A DNA stretch of 64,000 nt, from contig CAJXYI010000007.1 of assembly GCA_913063435.1 (NCBI GenBank), forward strand, positions 1 through 64,000. The letters are read 5' to 3'. A program made the position numbers and the translations under genes. The stretch is from an uncultured Actinomycetales bacterium. Its GTDB lineage: Bacteria > Actinomycetota > Actinomycetes > S36-B12. Numbering within the stretch: position 1 is the first letter of the stretch; each line of letters opens with the position of its first letter. The notes beneath the pieces are model-generated. The model saw nothing but the letters and a program-made list of their open reading frames with translations. It did no database searches and was not told the DNA's origin. This document shows, in pieces, positions 1 to 10,189 of the stretch.

Positions 1-290
<290 letters not shown>

Positions 291-293
291 GCG

Positions 294-686
294 ATGGCCG
301 AGCTCACCATCGCGGTGGTCTCCGCTGAGAAGGCCCTGTGGCAGGGCACGGCGAAGAGCATCGTGGCCAAGACCCCGGAGGGCGAGATCGGGATCATGCC
401 CGGTCACGAGCCGATGCTCGCGCTCCTCGTTGAGGCGCCCTTGCGCATCGAGCAGGTCGATGGCACCAAGACCCTCGTCGCGGTCCACGGTGGCTTCTTC
501 TCCGTGGATTCCGACCGCGTCAACGTGATCGCCGAGACGGCGGAAATGGCCCACGAGATCAATGTGGAGAGGGCCAAGGTCGCGCTCGAACGTGCGAAGG
601 CACGCGCGCACGAGGAGGAATCCGAGGCCAGAGCGGCCAAACGTGCCGAAACGCGACTGAACGTCGCGATGGGTGCAGGGCACTAG
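294..686 (+). CDS. atpC: ATP synthase epsilon subunit
   Basis: ORF with GIMPGHEPMLALL and GGFFSV motifs, immediately downstream of atpD. Confidence 0.96.
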   Translation: MAELTIAVVSAEKALWQGTAKSIVAKTPEGEIGIMPGHEPMLALLVEAPLRIEQVDGTKTLVAVHGGFFSVDSDRVNVIAETAEMAHEINVERAKVALERAKARAHEEESEARAAKRAETRLNVAMGAGH

Positions 687-697
687 TCCTCTCTACT

Positions 698-759
698 GCC
701 GAGTGCGCACCTACGTGCACATTTCGGCGCGTTTTCCTGCCCGTAGGTGCGCAGTCGGT
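698..759. repeat. Palindromic element copy 1 (arms 699-715 / 742-758, one mismatch)
   Basis: CCGAGTGCGCACCTACG ... CGTAGGTGCGCAgTCGG; near-identical in reverse complement to the element at 1668-1729. Confidence 0.9.
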
Positions 760-832
760 GTTGGTACGGTCTCATCCACAGGTGCTGCATGTGGCCTGGC
801 GAGATGTCGGGTCGCGATCGCATCGTTCGTTC

Positions 833-1666
833 ATGGACGAACTCGCAATCCTTGTCGATGACCGCACTCGCATGAAGTACCGGAAGGGTTTCTGGGCTCC
901 GACACGAGGAGTGCGCCTCCCTGATGGTCGAGACGATGTTCTCGCCCGCTGCGCTGCCGCAACGCGTGCGGTGGGCCCCCACATCGCATTCTCTGGAGTC
1001 ACGTCCGTCGAATTGTGGGAGGGGGTGGAGTCAGACCCCGCAATGTGTGAGTTCACCATTCCTGAGGATGCCCACGATGTCCGACGCCCCGGATACCGAT
1101 GTCGCCGCCGACTTCTCGTGTCGCAGGACGTCGCGACCCGCCACGGGTTCACCGTCACGACGCCGTCGCGCACCCTGGTAGACCTCGCGGTGAGGTTGAG
1201 CCTGCCCAGGTTGGTTGCGGTGGGGGATGACTTCCTCGCCCGTGGCCTCATCAGCGAGAGGTCGCTCGATGAGGTCCTCGGTCGGTCGGTGGGGCAGCGC
1301 GGCGTACGTCGAGCACGACAAGCACTGTCGATCCTTGATGCCCGCGCGGAGTCTCCCCGCGAGTCGATGGTCCGGGCACTCCTGATCGAGAGAGGCTATC
1401 GGTGCCCCGTACCCCAATTCGAGGTACGTGATTCCTCGGGGCGCTTCATCGCGCGTGTGGATCTGGCCTATGTCGACGAGAAGATCGCCATCGAATACGA
1501 CGGCGAGCATCACCTGTCTCGGGAACGCCAGGCCAAGGATGCGTGGCGACTCGGGGACCTAGGAGCGCAGGGGTGGCTCGTGGTGACGGTGGTATCCGAG
1601 GATGTTCATCGCCCCCACCTGCTGTACGCGAAAGTCAACCGAGCCCTCTCCGCTCGCCGCCCCTGA
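833..1666 (+). CDS. DUF559 / Vsr-like (PD-(D/E)XK) endonuclease-domain protein with AbiEi-like N-terminal region
   Basis: C-terminus ESPRESMVRALLIERGYRCPVPQFEV...RVDLAYVDEKIAIEYDGEHH...RQAKDAWRLGDLGAQGWLVVTV is typical of DUF559; start chosen at ATG 833 because the 758 start lies in the palindrome. Confidence 0.82.
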   Translation: MDELAILVDDRTRMKYRKGFWAPTRGVRLPDGRDDVLARCAAATRAVGPHIAFSGVTSVELWEGVESDPAMCEFTIPEDAHDVRRPGYRCRRRLLVSQDVATRHGFTVTTPSRTLVDLAVRLSLPRLVAVGDDFLARGLISERSLDEVLGRSVGQRGVRRARQALSILDARAESPRESMVRALLIERGYRCPVPQFEVRDSSGRFIARVDLAYVDEKIAIEYDGEHHLSRERQAKDAWRLGDLGAQGWLVVTVVSEDVHRPHLLYAKVNRALSARRP

Positions 1667-1667
1667 T

Positions 1668-1729
1668 GCCGAGTGCGCACCTACGGGCACAAAAACGGGC
1701 TGAAATGTGCACGTAGGTGCGCACTCGGC
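1668..1729. repeat. Palindromic element copy 2 (perfect 18 bp arms), inverted relative to copy 1
   Basis: GCCGAGTGCGCACCTACG ggcacaaaaacgggctgaaatgtgca CGTAGGTGCGCACTCGGC, read directly. Confidence 0.95.
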
Positions 1730-2307
1730 TATTGAGAGTCGCTGCCACCCGGCTGCCACAGGACGTCGCCTCGCTCGGCATTGGCGGTGCGAGCGAGGAT
1801 GAACAGCAGATCCGAGAGACGGTTGAGATACGTCGCTGTCAGCGGATTGACGCCATCGCCGTAGGTCTCGATCGCATCCCAGGTGGACCGCTCGGCCCTG
1901 CGGGTGATCGTGCGAGCCATGTGCAAAAGCGCGGCCTGCTTCGTGCCACCGGGCAGGATGAACGACCGGAGTGGTTCGAGGCGCTCGTTATAGGCATCGC
2001 AGGCCGTTTCCAGCCGCGAGATGTAGTCGGAAGTGATCCGCAGCGGCGGATACTCCGGATCGGGCACGATCGGGGTACACAGATCGGCACCGACGTCGAA
2101 CAGGTCGTTTTGCACCCCGATGAGCAACGCGTGCATATCGCCGTCGATCTCGCCCACGGTCACCGCGACCCCGATGCTGGAATTGGCCTCATCCACATCG
2201 GCGTAGGCAGCTAGTCGCGCATCAGTCTTGCGGGTTCGAGACATGTCTCCCAGCGAGGTGGTCCCGTCGTCCCCGGTGCGGGTATAGATACGCGTGAGAT
2301 TGACCAT
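1729..2307 (-). CDS. Cob(I)yrinic acid a,c-diamide / cob(I)alamin adenosyltransferase, PduO type
   Basis: MVNLTRIYTRTGDDGTTSLGDMSRTRKTDARLAAYADVDEANSSIG...LPGGTKQAALLHMARTITRRAERS motif set. Confidence 0.93.
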   Translation of the reverse strand: MVNLTRIYTRTGDDGTTSLGDMSRTRKTDARLAAYADVDEANSSIGVAVTVGEIDGDMHALLIGVQNDLFDVGADLCTPIVPDPEYPPLRITSDYISRLETACDAYNERLEPLRSFILPGGTKQAALLHMARTITRRAERSTWDAIETYGDGVNPLTATYLNRLSDLLFILARTANAERGDVLWQPGGSDSQ

Positions 2308-2354
2308 GTCCGCCAGCGTAGGGCAGATGGGAGATATCGGCAGACGCGCCTACC

Positions 2355-3632
2355 ATGGCCACTGTGGAAGCGCTGCGAATCACCGGGGGTGCCCGACTCG
2401 TAGGGCAGGTGCGGCTGACCGGCGCGAAGAACAGCGTGCTCAAACTCATGGCCGCAGCACTGCTCGGGCAGGGGCGGACAGTGCTCACGGAAGTGCCGGA
2501 GATCCTCGATGTGGAGATCATGGCCGAACTGCTGCGCCGGCTCGGATGCGAGGTGGAGCACGACCGGCAGCGCAGCATCGTCGCCATCGATGTGCCCGCC
2601 GCCCCCACCCATCGGGCTGATTACGACCTCGTTCGACGAATGCGCGCCTCGATCAGCGTGCTCGGTCCGCTGCTGGCTCGCTGCGGCGAGGCCGATATCG
2701 CGCTGCCCGGTGGCGACAACATCGGCTCGCGGGGACTGGACATGCATGTGGCGGGTCTGGAACGCATGGGTGCGACGGTGCGGGTGGAGCACGGTTTCCT
2801 GCACGCGCAGGCTGATCGGTTGACCGGGGCGACCATCTGGCTGGACTTCCCGAGCGTGGGAGCGACCGAGACCCTGTTGATGGCCGCCGTGACGGCGCGT
2901 GGACGCACCGTCATCGACAACGCCGCACGGGAGCCGGAAATCATCGACATCTGCCATCTGCTGATCGAGATGGGTGGGCAGATCGATGGCGTCGGTTCCT
3001 CGACATTGACCATCGACGGTGTCGACTCGTTGTCACCGGTGCGTCACGAGACGGTTCCCGATCGCATCGTCGCAGGTACGTGGGCGGTTGCTGCGGCGAT
3101 GACGCGCGGAGAGATCACGATCACGAACGCTCGCCCGGAGCATTTGGAGATCGCACTCGACAAACTCGCCACGGCAGGGGCGGATATCGACGTGCACGCA
3201 GGGCAATTCACCGTGCGCATGGATGACCGGCCACGTGCTGTCGACATCGTGACCCTGCCGTATCCGGGGTTTCCCACCGATTTGCAGCCGCAGTTCATTG
3301 CGCTGAATGCGATTGCCGAGGGAGCCTCGCTGGTGACCGAGAATCTTTTCGAGGCGCGCTTCCGATTCGTGCACGAACTCGCTCGGCTAGGCGCCGATGT
3401 CCAAACGGAGGGTCACCATGCGCTCGTGCGTGGTCGCGACGCCCTCAGTGGTGCGCCGGTCGAGGCGACGGACATCCGAGCGGGGGCGGGGCTGGTACTC
3501 GCCGGACTCGTCGCCGATGGGGTGACGACGGTCTACGAGGTGCACCACATCGATCGCGGTTATGCGGGATTCGTCGATGCGCTCGGCGAACTCGGTGCCC
3601 AGGTGGAGCGGGTCGACTCGTCGGATCAATAG
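2355..3632 (+). CDS. murA: UDP-N-acetylglucosamine 1-carboxyvinyltransferase
   Basis: MurA-like sequence ([46 protein letters not shown]). Confidence 0.92.
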   Translation: MATVEALRITGGARLVGQVRLTGAKNSVLKLMAAALLGQGRTVLTEVPEILDVEIMAELLRRLGCEVEHDRQRSIVAIDVPAAPTHRADYDLVRRMRASISVLGPLLARCGEADIALPGGDNIGSRGLDMHVAGLERMGATVRVEHGFLHAQADRLTGATIWLDFPSVGATETLLMAAVTARGRTVIDNAAREPEIIDICHLLIEMGGQIDGVGSSTLTIDGVDSLSPVRHETVPDRIVAGTWAVAAAMTRGEITITNARPEHLEIALDKLATAGADIDVHAGQFTVRMDDRPRAVDIVTLPYPGFPTDLQPQFIALNAIAEGASLVTENLFEARFRFVHELARLGADVQTEGHHALVRGRDALSGAPVEATDIRAGAGLVLAGLVADGVTTVYEVHHIDRGYAGFVDALGELGAQVERVDSSDQ

Positions 3633-3633
3633 G

Positions 3634-3963
3634 TCAGGTCGACCGGGTGAGAACTCGACGCGCGGCCGACTCGTCATTGGGCCAGACCATGACGCGTGGG
3701 CCGTCGACGGTCTGGACGAGGGTGGCGCGGATCGAGGCATCCTCGAGCCGTCGCCGCAGCATCTCGCCCTCGATATAGGTGGGTGGCTGAGCGACGGGAA
3801 CCAGCAGGCCGTATTCGTCCGGGGTTCCCGGACGTGCCGGAGCCGCCACGAGGGAGCCACCGCGCGAGAACGCCCAGCGCAGCAGCAGCACCAGGATGCC
3901 CAGGCCGGCGAAGGCCACGATGGGCCCGACGACATAGGAGTAGGAGTTGCCCACGCAGGCCAT
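3634..3963 (-). CDS. Small membrane protein with DUF2007-like C-terminal domain
   Basis: N-terminal TM (VVGPIVAFAGLGILVLLLRWAF) then EYGLLVPVAQPPTYIEGEMLRRRLEDASIRATLVQTVDGPRVMVWPNDESAARRVL. Confidence 0.7.
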   Translation of the reverse strand: MACVGNSYSYVVGPIVAFAGLGILVLLLRWAFSRGGSLVAAPARPGTPDEYGLLVPVAQPPTYIEGEMLRRRLEDASIRATLVQTVDGPRVMVWPNDESAARRVLTRST

Positions 3964-4012
3964 CGTGGTGCATCCAGGCGCGGTCCGCCACCGGCGTGGG
4001 TACCCTGGGCAG

Positions 4013-6046
4013 ATGACGAGCGTGAACGATCGTTCTGCCAAGGTCGAGGAGAGGTCGATCCGACCGGCGAAGGATCGGCCGTGGCTGATCCGGACCTATG
4101 CCGGCCACTCCACCCCGGCTGAGTCCAATGCGCTGTATCGCCGCAATCTGGCCAAGGGGCAGACAGGGTTGTCGGTCGCCTTCGACCTGCCGACCCAGAC
4201 CGGATACGACCCCGATGACCCGATGGCCTCGGGTGAGGTCGGCAAGGTCGGCGTGCCGATCGCGCACCTAGGGGATATGCGTCGGTTGTTCGAGGGCATC
4301 CCGCTGGGAGAGATGAACACCTCGATGACCATCAATGCGACAGCGATGTGGCTGCTGGCGCTGTATGCGGCGGTTGCGCAGGAGCAGGGGGCTGACGTCT
4401 CGACGCTGCAGGGCACGACGCAAAACGACATCGTCAAGGAGTACCTGTCTCGGGGGACCTATGTGTTCCCGCCCGGACCCTCCCTGCGGCTGACGTCGGA
4501 CATGATCTCCTACACCGTCATCAACATGCCGTCGTGGAACCCCATCAATATCTGCTCGTATCACCTGCAGGAAGCGGGTGCGACGCCGGTCCAGGAGATC
4601 GCGTATTCGATCTGTACGGCCATTTCCGTGCTCGATGCGGTGCGTGATTCCGGGCAGATACCGCCTGAGCAGTTCGGGGCGGTGGTGGCTCGAATGTCGT
4701 TCTTCGTCAATGCGGGCGTGCGATTCGTCGAGGAGATGTGCAAGATGCGCGCCTTCGTGGCCATCTGGGATGAGGTCACGCGCGAGCGCTATGGCATCAC
4801 CGATCCCAAGCAGCGACGTTTCCGCTACGGCGTGCAGGTCAATTCGCTGGGACTGGCCGAGGCGCAACCGGAAAATAACGTGCAGCGGATCGTATTGGAG
4901 ATGCTGGCGGTCACCCTGTCGAAGGATGCTCGGGCACGAGCGATCCAGCTGCCCGCATGGAACGAGGCGCTCGGTCTGCCTCGGCCCTGGGATCAGCAGT
5001 GGTCGCTGCGTATTCAGCAGGTCCTGGCCTATGAGACCGATCTGCTGGAATACGACGACATCTTCACCGGATCCCACGTGATCGAAGCCAAGGTGCAGGA
5101 GATGATCGACGAGGCCCGCGCCGAGATCGACCGCGTGCAATCCATGGGTGGCGCCGTCGCGACAGTGGAGAGCGGATACATGAAGGGCCAACTCGTCGCA
5201 TCGCATGCTGAACGTCGCGCCCGCATCGAATCCGGTGACGACATCATCGTCGGAGTGAATGCATTCACCACGACGGAGCAGAATCCGCTCCTGGCGGACC
5301 TGGAGACCGCGATCCAGGTGGTTGATCCACAGGTTCAGGCGGAAGCCATCGCTGCCCTCGAGGCCTGGCGAGCCCAGCGAGATGACGAGGCCGCGGCGCA
5401 GGCGCTTTCGCGTTTGCGCGAGGATGCCCAGTCCACTGCGAATCTCGTCGACGCGACGATCGAGTGTGCCCGCGCCGGTGTCACCACCGGCGAGTGGGCC
5501 GGGACGCTGCGCGAGGTGTTCGGTGAATACCGGGCTCCCACGGGAGTGTCGAGTGCGGTCGGGATCGCCGAGCCAGGGGGGACCCTCGCCGGTGTGCGCC
5601 AGCGGGTCCAGGCGACCGCGGACGAACTCGGCGCGAAACTGCGGTTCCTGGTAGGCAAGCCCGGCTTGGATGGGCACTCGAATGGAGCCGAGCAGATCGC
5701 AGTGCGAGCCCGCGATGCCGGCTTCGAGGTCGTCTACCAGGGCATCAGGCTCACTCCGGCGCAGATCATCGCCGGTGCCGTCGAAGAGGACGTCGATGTC
5801 GTGGGGCTGTCGATTCTGTCCGGATCGCATCGCGAACTCGTCCCGCAGGTCGTGCGGGGGCTGCGCGAGGCCGGGATGGATGACACGGTGGTCGTCGTCG
5901 GCGGAATCATCCCCGAGGCTGATGCTGCGGAGATGATCGATGCCGGGGTCGCGGCCGTGTTCACACCGAAGGACTATGACGCGACAGCGATCATGGATCG
6001 CATCGTCGATGAGGTCCGGATCGCCAAGGGTCTTACCCCCGCGTGA
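4013..6046 (+). CDS. ecm: Ethylmalonyl-CoA mutase / MeaA-type coenzyme B12-dependent acyl-CoA mutase
   Basis: KDRPWLIRTYAGHSTPAESNALYRRNLAKGQTGLSVAFDLPTQTGYDPDD matches MeaA-type mutases; C-terminal B12 domain with GKPGLDGHSNGAEQIA. ATG 4013 preceded by TACCCT at a 6 nt gap. Confidence 0.88.
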   Translation: MTSVNDRSAKVEERSIRPAKDRPWLIRTYAGHSTPAESNALYRRNLAKGQTGLSVAFDLPTQTGYDPDDPMASGEVGKVGVPIAHLGDMRRLFEGIPLGEMNTSMTINATAMWLLALYAAVAQEQGADVSTLQGTTQNDIVKEYLSRGTYVFPPGPSLRLTSDMISYTVINMPSWNPINICSYHLQEAGATPVQEIAYSICTAISVLDAVRDSGQIPPEQFGAVVARMSFFVNAGVRFVEEMCKMRAFVAIWDEVTRERYGITDPKQRRFRYGVQVNSLGLAEAQPENNVQRIVLEMLAVTLSKDARARAIQLPAWNEALGLPRPWDQQWSLRIQQVLAYETDLLEYDDIFTGSHVIEAKVQEMIDEARAEIDRVQSMGGAVATVESGYMKGQLVASHAERRARIESGDDIIVGVNAFTTTEQNPLLADLETAIQVVDPQVQAEAIAALEAWRAQRDDEAAAQALSRLREDAQSTANLVDATIECARAGVTTGEWAGTLREVFGEYRAPTGVSSAVGIAEPGGTLAGVRQRVQATADELGAKLRFLVGKPGLDGHSNGAEQIAVRARDAGFEVVYQGIRLTPAQIIAGAVEEDVDVVGLSILSGSHRELVPQVVRGLREAGMDDTVVVVGGIIPEADAAEMIDAGVAAVFTPKDYDATAIMDRIVDEVRIAKGLTPA

Positions 6047-6069
6047 TCGTGTATCGCTAGGCTCCCGGC

Positions 6070-6747
6070 GTGCGAATCGTGGTGGCGCGCTGCATTGTCG
6101 ACTACGCGGGCCGACTCTCCGCGCACCTGCCCGAAGCCGTTCGGGTGATCATGGTCAAAGCCGATGGTTCGGTACTCGTGCACGCCGATGGCGGGTCGTA
6201 TAAGCCGCTCAACTGGATGAGCCCACCGTGCAACGTGACGGTCACCGTCGACGAGGTGTCAGCAGCGCAAGAGTGGCGGGTGGAGAACAAGGCCGGTGAG
6301 ATCCTGCACATCCAACTCGTCGAGGTCATCCATGACAGCGAACATGACCTCGGCGTCGATCCTGGGTTGGTCAAGGACGGTGTCGAGGCTCATCTGCAGG
6401 CACTACTCGCCGATCAGATCGAACGACTCGGTCCGGGGTGGACCCTCGTGCGACGGGAGTACCCCACCGCGATCGGTCCGGTCGACATCATGTGTCGTGA
6501 TGGCGATGGGCAGTCGGTCGCCGTGGAGATCAAGCGTCGCGGAGAGATCGATGGTGTCGAACAACTCACGCGCTATCTGGAACTTCTCAATCGTGATCCG
6601 CTGATCGCACCGGTTCGCGGTATCTTCGCCGCGCAGGAGATCAAGCCACAGGCGCGCACGCTAGCTGCCGATCGTGGGATCGACTGCGTCGTCCTCGATT
6701 ACGACGCGATGCGCGGGGTCGACGATCCCGGATCCCGGTTGTTCTAA
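6070..6747 (+). CDS. nucS: Mismatch-specific endonuclease NucS
   Basis: [54 protein letters not shown]...[34 protein letters not shown]. Confidence 0.95.
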   Translation: MRIVVARCIVDYAGRLSAHLPEAVRVIMVKADGSVLVHADGGSYKPLNWMSPPCNVTVTVDEVSAAQEWRVENKAGEILHIQLVEVIHDSEHDLGVDPGLVKDGVEAHLQALLADQIERLGPGWTLVRREYPTAIGPVDIMCRDGDGQSVAVEIKRRGEIDGVEQLTRYLELLNRDPLIAPVRGIFAAQEIKPQARTLAADRGIDCVVLDYDAMRGVDDPGSRLF

Positions 6748-6775
6748 CGGCGTTCGCCCAGCCCACCTTGCCCGC

Positions 6776-8275
6776 CTAGCCTCGCCAGCCACCGTGGCGA
6801 GCACGCAGCGCTGCGAGGACCACCTTGCCCGCCCAGGCAGGTCGCTCGAAGGACGTCAGCGCGATGGGCAGGGCGAAGCGCTGGCGCACGACCGATCGGG
6901 GCTGGGTGAATGCTCGCAGTCCGTCAGCACCGTGAATACGTCCGATTCCCGATTCACCGACCCCTCCCCAGGGCAGCGAGGGAACCCCGGCGTACATCAC
7001 CCAGGAGTTGATGCTCACCATGCCGACCCGCAGCCGACGAGCCGCAGCTTCGACGCGGGGGATGGTTCGCCCGAAGATCGAGGCTGCCAAGCCGTAGCCG
7101 GACGCATTCGCCCGATCGACGGCTTCATCGAGATCGCGGACGGAATTGATGGCGACCGTCGGGCCGAAGGTCTCCTCGGTCATGGCGGGGGAGTCTTCGG
7201 GAACATCGGTGAGGATGATGGGTTCCACGGTCCGCTCGTCGATCGATTCGACCCCACCGAGCACGGGACGCGCGCCGCGCTCGATCGCATCCGCGACATG
7301 GCGCCGGATGGTCGCGCTGGCCTGGGGCAGGGTCATCGGACCGTAGTCGGCCTCGCCATGAGTACCGGGTCGCAGGATCTGGGCTCGGTGCGCAACCGCG
7401 GCCACCAGTTCGTCATGGATGTCGCGATGGGCGTAGACCCGTTCCACTCCCACGCACGTCTGACCGGCATTGGAGAACGCGCCGTAGACGATCGCATCGG
7501 CGGCCGCGTCGATGTCGGCATCATCGTCGACCAGCACCGCGTCCTTGCCCCCGCACTCCAAGACGACCGGGGTCATCGTCGGCGCGCATGCGGCCAGAAT
7601 GCGCCGACCGGTGGCCGATGAGCCGGTGAAGGACACCAGATCCACTCCACCGGTCGCCAAGGCGGCCCCCACATTCCCCGCGCCGATCACGGTCTGCACC
7701 AGCGGGTGCTCGGTGCTTGCTGAGTTGAAGGCTCGAGCCAGCCAGTCACCGATGGCTGTGGCGAACTCCGAGGGTTTGAAGACCACTGCGTTACCGGCCG
7801 CAAGCGCATAGGCGATCGAGCCGATGGGGGTGAACACCGGGTAGTTCCACGGCCCGATCACCGCCACCACGCCGACCGGCTCGTAGGACAGGCTGGCTCG
7901 CTGATTGATCGTCAGCAGTCCGCCGGGAACCCGATGCTCGCCGAGCACACGCTCGGCATGGACCGCTGCCCAGTGCAGATGCTCCAGGCTCAGGGCGACT
8001 TCCAGGCGGGCGTCATCACGGGGCTTACCCATTTCGCGGTGCACGAGGTCGACGAGTTCCTCGGCATGACGGGCCAGGTAGCGCTTGGCGGTCAGTAACC
8101 GGGACCGTCGAGCAGACCATCCCAGATCAGCCCACCAGCGGGCGGCGAGGCGTGCGCGGTCGATGACCTCGCTGACACCCTCCTCCGAGGTGAGGGGGAA
8201 GGTGCCGATCAACTCACCGCTGAGCGGTGCGCGGGAATGCAACCAGGTCGTGTCCTGCGGTGCTGTAGGGCTCAT
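6776..8275 (-). CDS. Aldehyde dehydrogenase family protein (NAD(P)+ dependent)
   Basis: VGVVAVIGPWNYPVFTPIG, SFTGSSATGRRI, VLECGGKDAVLV, NAGQTCVGVERVY, EETFGPTV motifs; start ATG 8275 with TAGCGT at a 7 nt gap. Confidence 0.92.
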   Translation of the reverse strand: MSPTAPQDTTWLHSRAPLSGELIGTFPLTSEEGVSEVIDRARLAARWWADLGWSARRSRLLTAKRYLARHAEELVDLVHREMGKPRDDARLEVALSLEHLHWAAVHAERVLGEHRVPGGLLTINQRASLSYEPVGVVAVIGPWNYPVFTPIGSIAYALAAGNAVVFKPSEFATAIGDWLARAFNSASTEHPLVQTVIGAGNVGAALATGGVDLVSFTGSSATGRRILAACAPTMTPVVLECGGKDAVLVDDDADIDAAADAIVYGAFSNAGQTCVGVERVYAHRDIHDELVAAVAHRAQILRPGTHGEADYGPMTLPQASATIRRHVADAIERGARPVLGGVESIDERTVEPIILTDVPEDSPAMTEETFGPTVAINSVRDLDEAVDRANASGYGLAASIFGRTIPRVEAAARRLRVGMVSINSWVMYAGVPSLPWGGVGESGIGRIHGADGLRAFTQPRSVVRQRFALPIALTSFERPAWAGKVVLAALRARHGGWRG

Positions 8276-8404
8276 GGGTACGACGCTACTCCTGACGACC
8301 GCCCTCGGCACGGGCGTGGGCGGTGGCATGGGAGACTCCGGTGAATATCAGGTTGGATATCAGCGTCGATTTCAGCGACGTACGTGGCTACCGAGGGAGC
8401 GTGG

Positions 8405-10183
8405 ATGAGCAACGGGTCCGTCACCATCGTGGGGGTTGTCGGATTGGGCACGATGGGGGCCGGCATCGCGGAGGTCTTCGCCCGGCACGGCTTCACGGTC
8501 GTGGCCGTCGAATGGGATGACGCGTCGCTGGAGCGTGGGCGCACCACGATCACCGGGTCGACGCAGCGAGCGGTCGACCGCGGCAAGCTCAGCGAGGCCG
8601 ACCGTGATGCGCTGATGGGCCGCATCGACTTCGGCGTCGAGCGCGCGGCCCTCGCCAATGCTGACCTCGTCATCGAAGCCATCCCTGAACAGTTGGAACT
8701 CAAGTGCGAGTTGTTCGCCGAACTCGATAGGATCACCCCCGAGCACACGATCCTCGCGTCCAACACCTCATCGTTGTCGGTGACGGAGATCTCAGTGGCG
8801 ACCGGCCGTCCTGATCGCGTCGTGGGCATGCACTTCTTCAATCCCGCACCCGTTCAAGGATTCGTGGAGATCGTGCGCACGGTCGTGTCATCACCGGATG
8901 TGGTAGCGGCCGTTGAGGATGTCGCGCGCCGATTGGGCAAGGAGCCCGTCGTCGTGGGCGACCGGGCAGGATTCATCGCCAACGCACTGCTGTTCGGCTA
9001 TCTCAACCACGCCGTCGCGATGTACGACTCGCGTTACGCCACGCGCGAGGACATCGACACCGCGATGCGTCTGGGTTGCGGTTATCCGATGGGTCCGCTC
9101 GCGCTGCTCGACCTCATCGGTTTGGACACCGCGTACGAGATCCTCGACACGATGTACAAGCAGGGGCGCGATCGATTGCACGCCCCGCACCCGTTGCTGA
9201 AGCAGATGGTGACCGCAGGTTTGCGGGGCCGCAAAACCGGTCGCGGGTTCTACACTTATGCCGAACCGAATTCCCCCAAGGTCGTCGAAGATGCGGAATC
9301 CACTATCAACGGTCGCTCCTACGGGTCTGGCCGCACGGTGCAGACGGTGGGGGTCGTGGGATCGGGAACGATGGCGTGCGGCATCGCCGAGGTGTTCGCC
9401 AAGGGGGGCTTTCCCACGATGATCGTGGCTCGGTCGCCGGAGAAGGCCGAAGCGGCGCGATCGAGTATCGCGAAGTCGATGGAGAAGGCAGTCCAGCGCG
9501 GCAAACTCGACGGCTCTGATCGCGACGCGGCACTGCGTCTGCTGACCCCGAGTTCCTCGCTCGAGGACCTCGCCGAGGTCGACCTCGTCGTCGAGGCCAT
9601 CGCGGAGAACATCGACGTCAAGGTGGCCCTGTTCGAGAACCTCGATGAGATCTGCCGCCAAGGCGCGATTCTCGCGACCACGACGTCGAGCTTGCCGGTC
9701 GTGGAGATGGCGGTGGCGACGTCGCGCCCGGCCGATGTGGTGGGTCTGCATTTCTTCAACCCGGCCGCCGTGATGCAACTGGTCGAGGTCGTGCGCACGG
9801 TATCGACCTCGGACGAGGTCATGGCCACTGCGCTCGATGTGGTGCAGCGCATCGGCAAGCAGGCTGTGGTCTGCGGTGACCGAGCCGGATTCATCGTCAA
9901 CGCGCTGCTGTTCCCCTATCTCAACGACGCGGTGCGGATGCTCGAGGCCAACTATTCGGGGACCGATGAGATCGACCTGGCGATGAAGAAGGGCTGCGGA
10001 TTGCCCATGGGCCCCTTCGAATTGCTCGATGTGGTCGGGCTGGATGTGTCCTTGACCATCCAGCAGGTCCTATACCGGGAATTCCGTGAACCGGGATTCG
10101 CACCCGCACCGCGGTTGGAACACCTGGTCACCGCCGGCTACCTCGGGCGCAAGACCGGACGCGGCTTCCGGACCTACGCCTGA
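8405..10183 (+). CDS. Fused tandem 3-hydroxyacyl-CoA (3-hydroxybutyryl-CoA) dehydrogenase, two complete modules
   Basis: Two repeats of GxGTMxxGIAEVFA...HFFNPA...GDRAGFI.NALLF.YLN.A...GCG.PMGP..LLD..GLD...GRKTGRGF.TYA. Confidence 0.93.
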   Translation: MSNGSVTIVGVVGLGTMGAGIAEVFARHGFTVVAVEWDDASLERGRTTITGSTQRAVDRGKLSEADRDALMGRIDFGVERAALANADLVIEAIPEQLELKCELFAELDRITPEHTILASNTSSLSVTEISVATGRPDRVVGMHFFNPAPVQGFVEIVRTVVSSPDVVAAVEDVARRLGKEPVVVGDRAGFIANALLFGYLNHAVAMYDSRYATREDIDTAMRLGCGYPMGPLALLDLIGLDTAYEILDTMYKQGRDRLHAPHPLLKQMVTAGLRGRKTGRGFYTYAEPNSPKVVEDAESTINGRSYGSGRTVQTVGVVGSGTMACGIAEVFAKGGFPTMIVARSPEKAEAARSSIAKSMEKAVQRGKLDGSDRDAALRLLTPSSSLEDLAEVDLVVEAIAENIDVKVALFENLDEICRQGAILATTTSSLPVVEMAVATSRPADVVGLHFFNPAAVMQLVEVVRTVSTSDEVMATALDVVQRIGKQAVVCGDRAGFIVNALLFPYLNDAVRMLEANYSGTDEIDLAMKKGCGLPMGPFELLDVVGLDVSLTIQQVLYREFREPGFAPAPRLEHLVTAGYLGRKTGRGFRTYA

Positions 10184-10189
10184 TCCGCC

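Noticed and set aside
758-832. Upstream GTG start (758) for the DUF559 protein
   Set aside because: It lies inside the palindromic repeat and adds an unconvincing N-terminus; ATG 833 preferred, but not proven.
698-1729. IS element bounded by inverted repeats
   Set aside because: No transposase, no target-site duplication noticed, and the repeats are themselves palindromes; kept only as a candidate non-classical cassette.
4268-5830. 520 aa minus-strand ORF antisense to the mutase gene
   Set aside because: Low-complexity His/Arg/Asp-rich translation with no motifs; a typical GC-rich shadow ORF opposite a strongly recognised gene.
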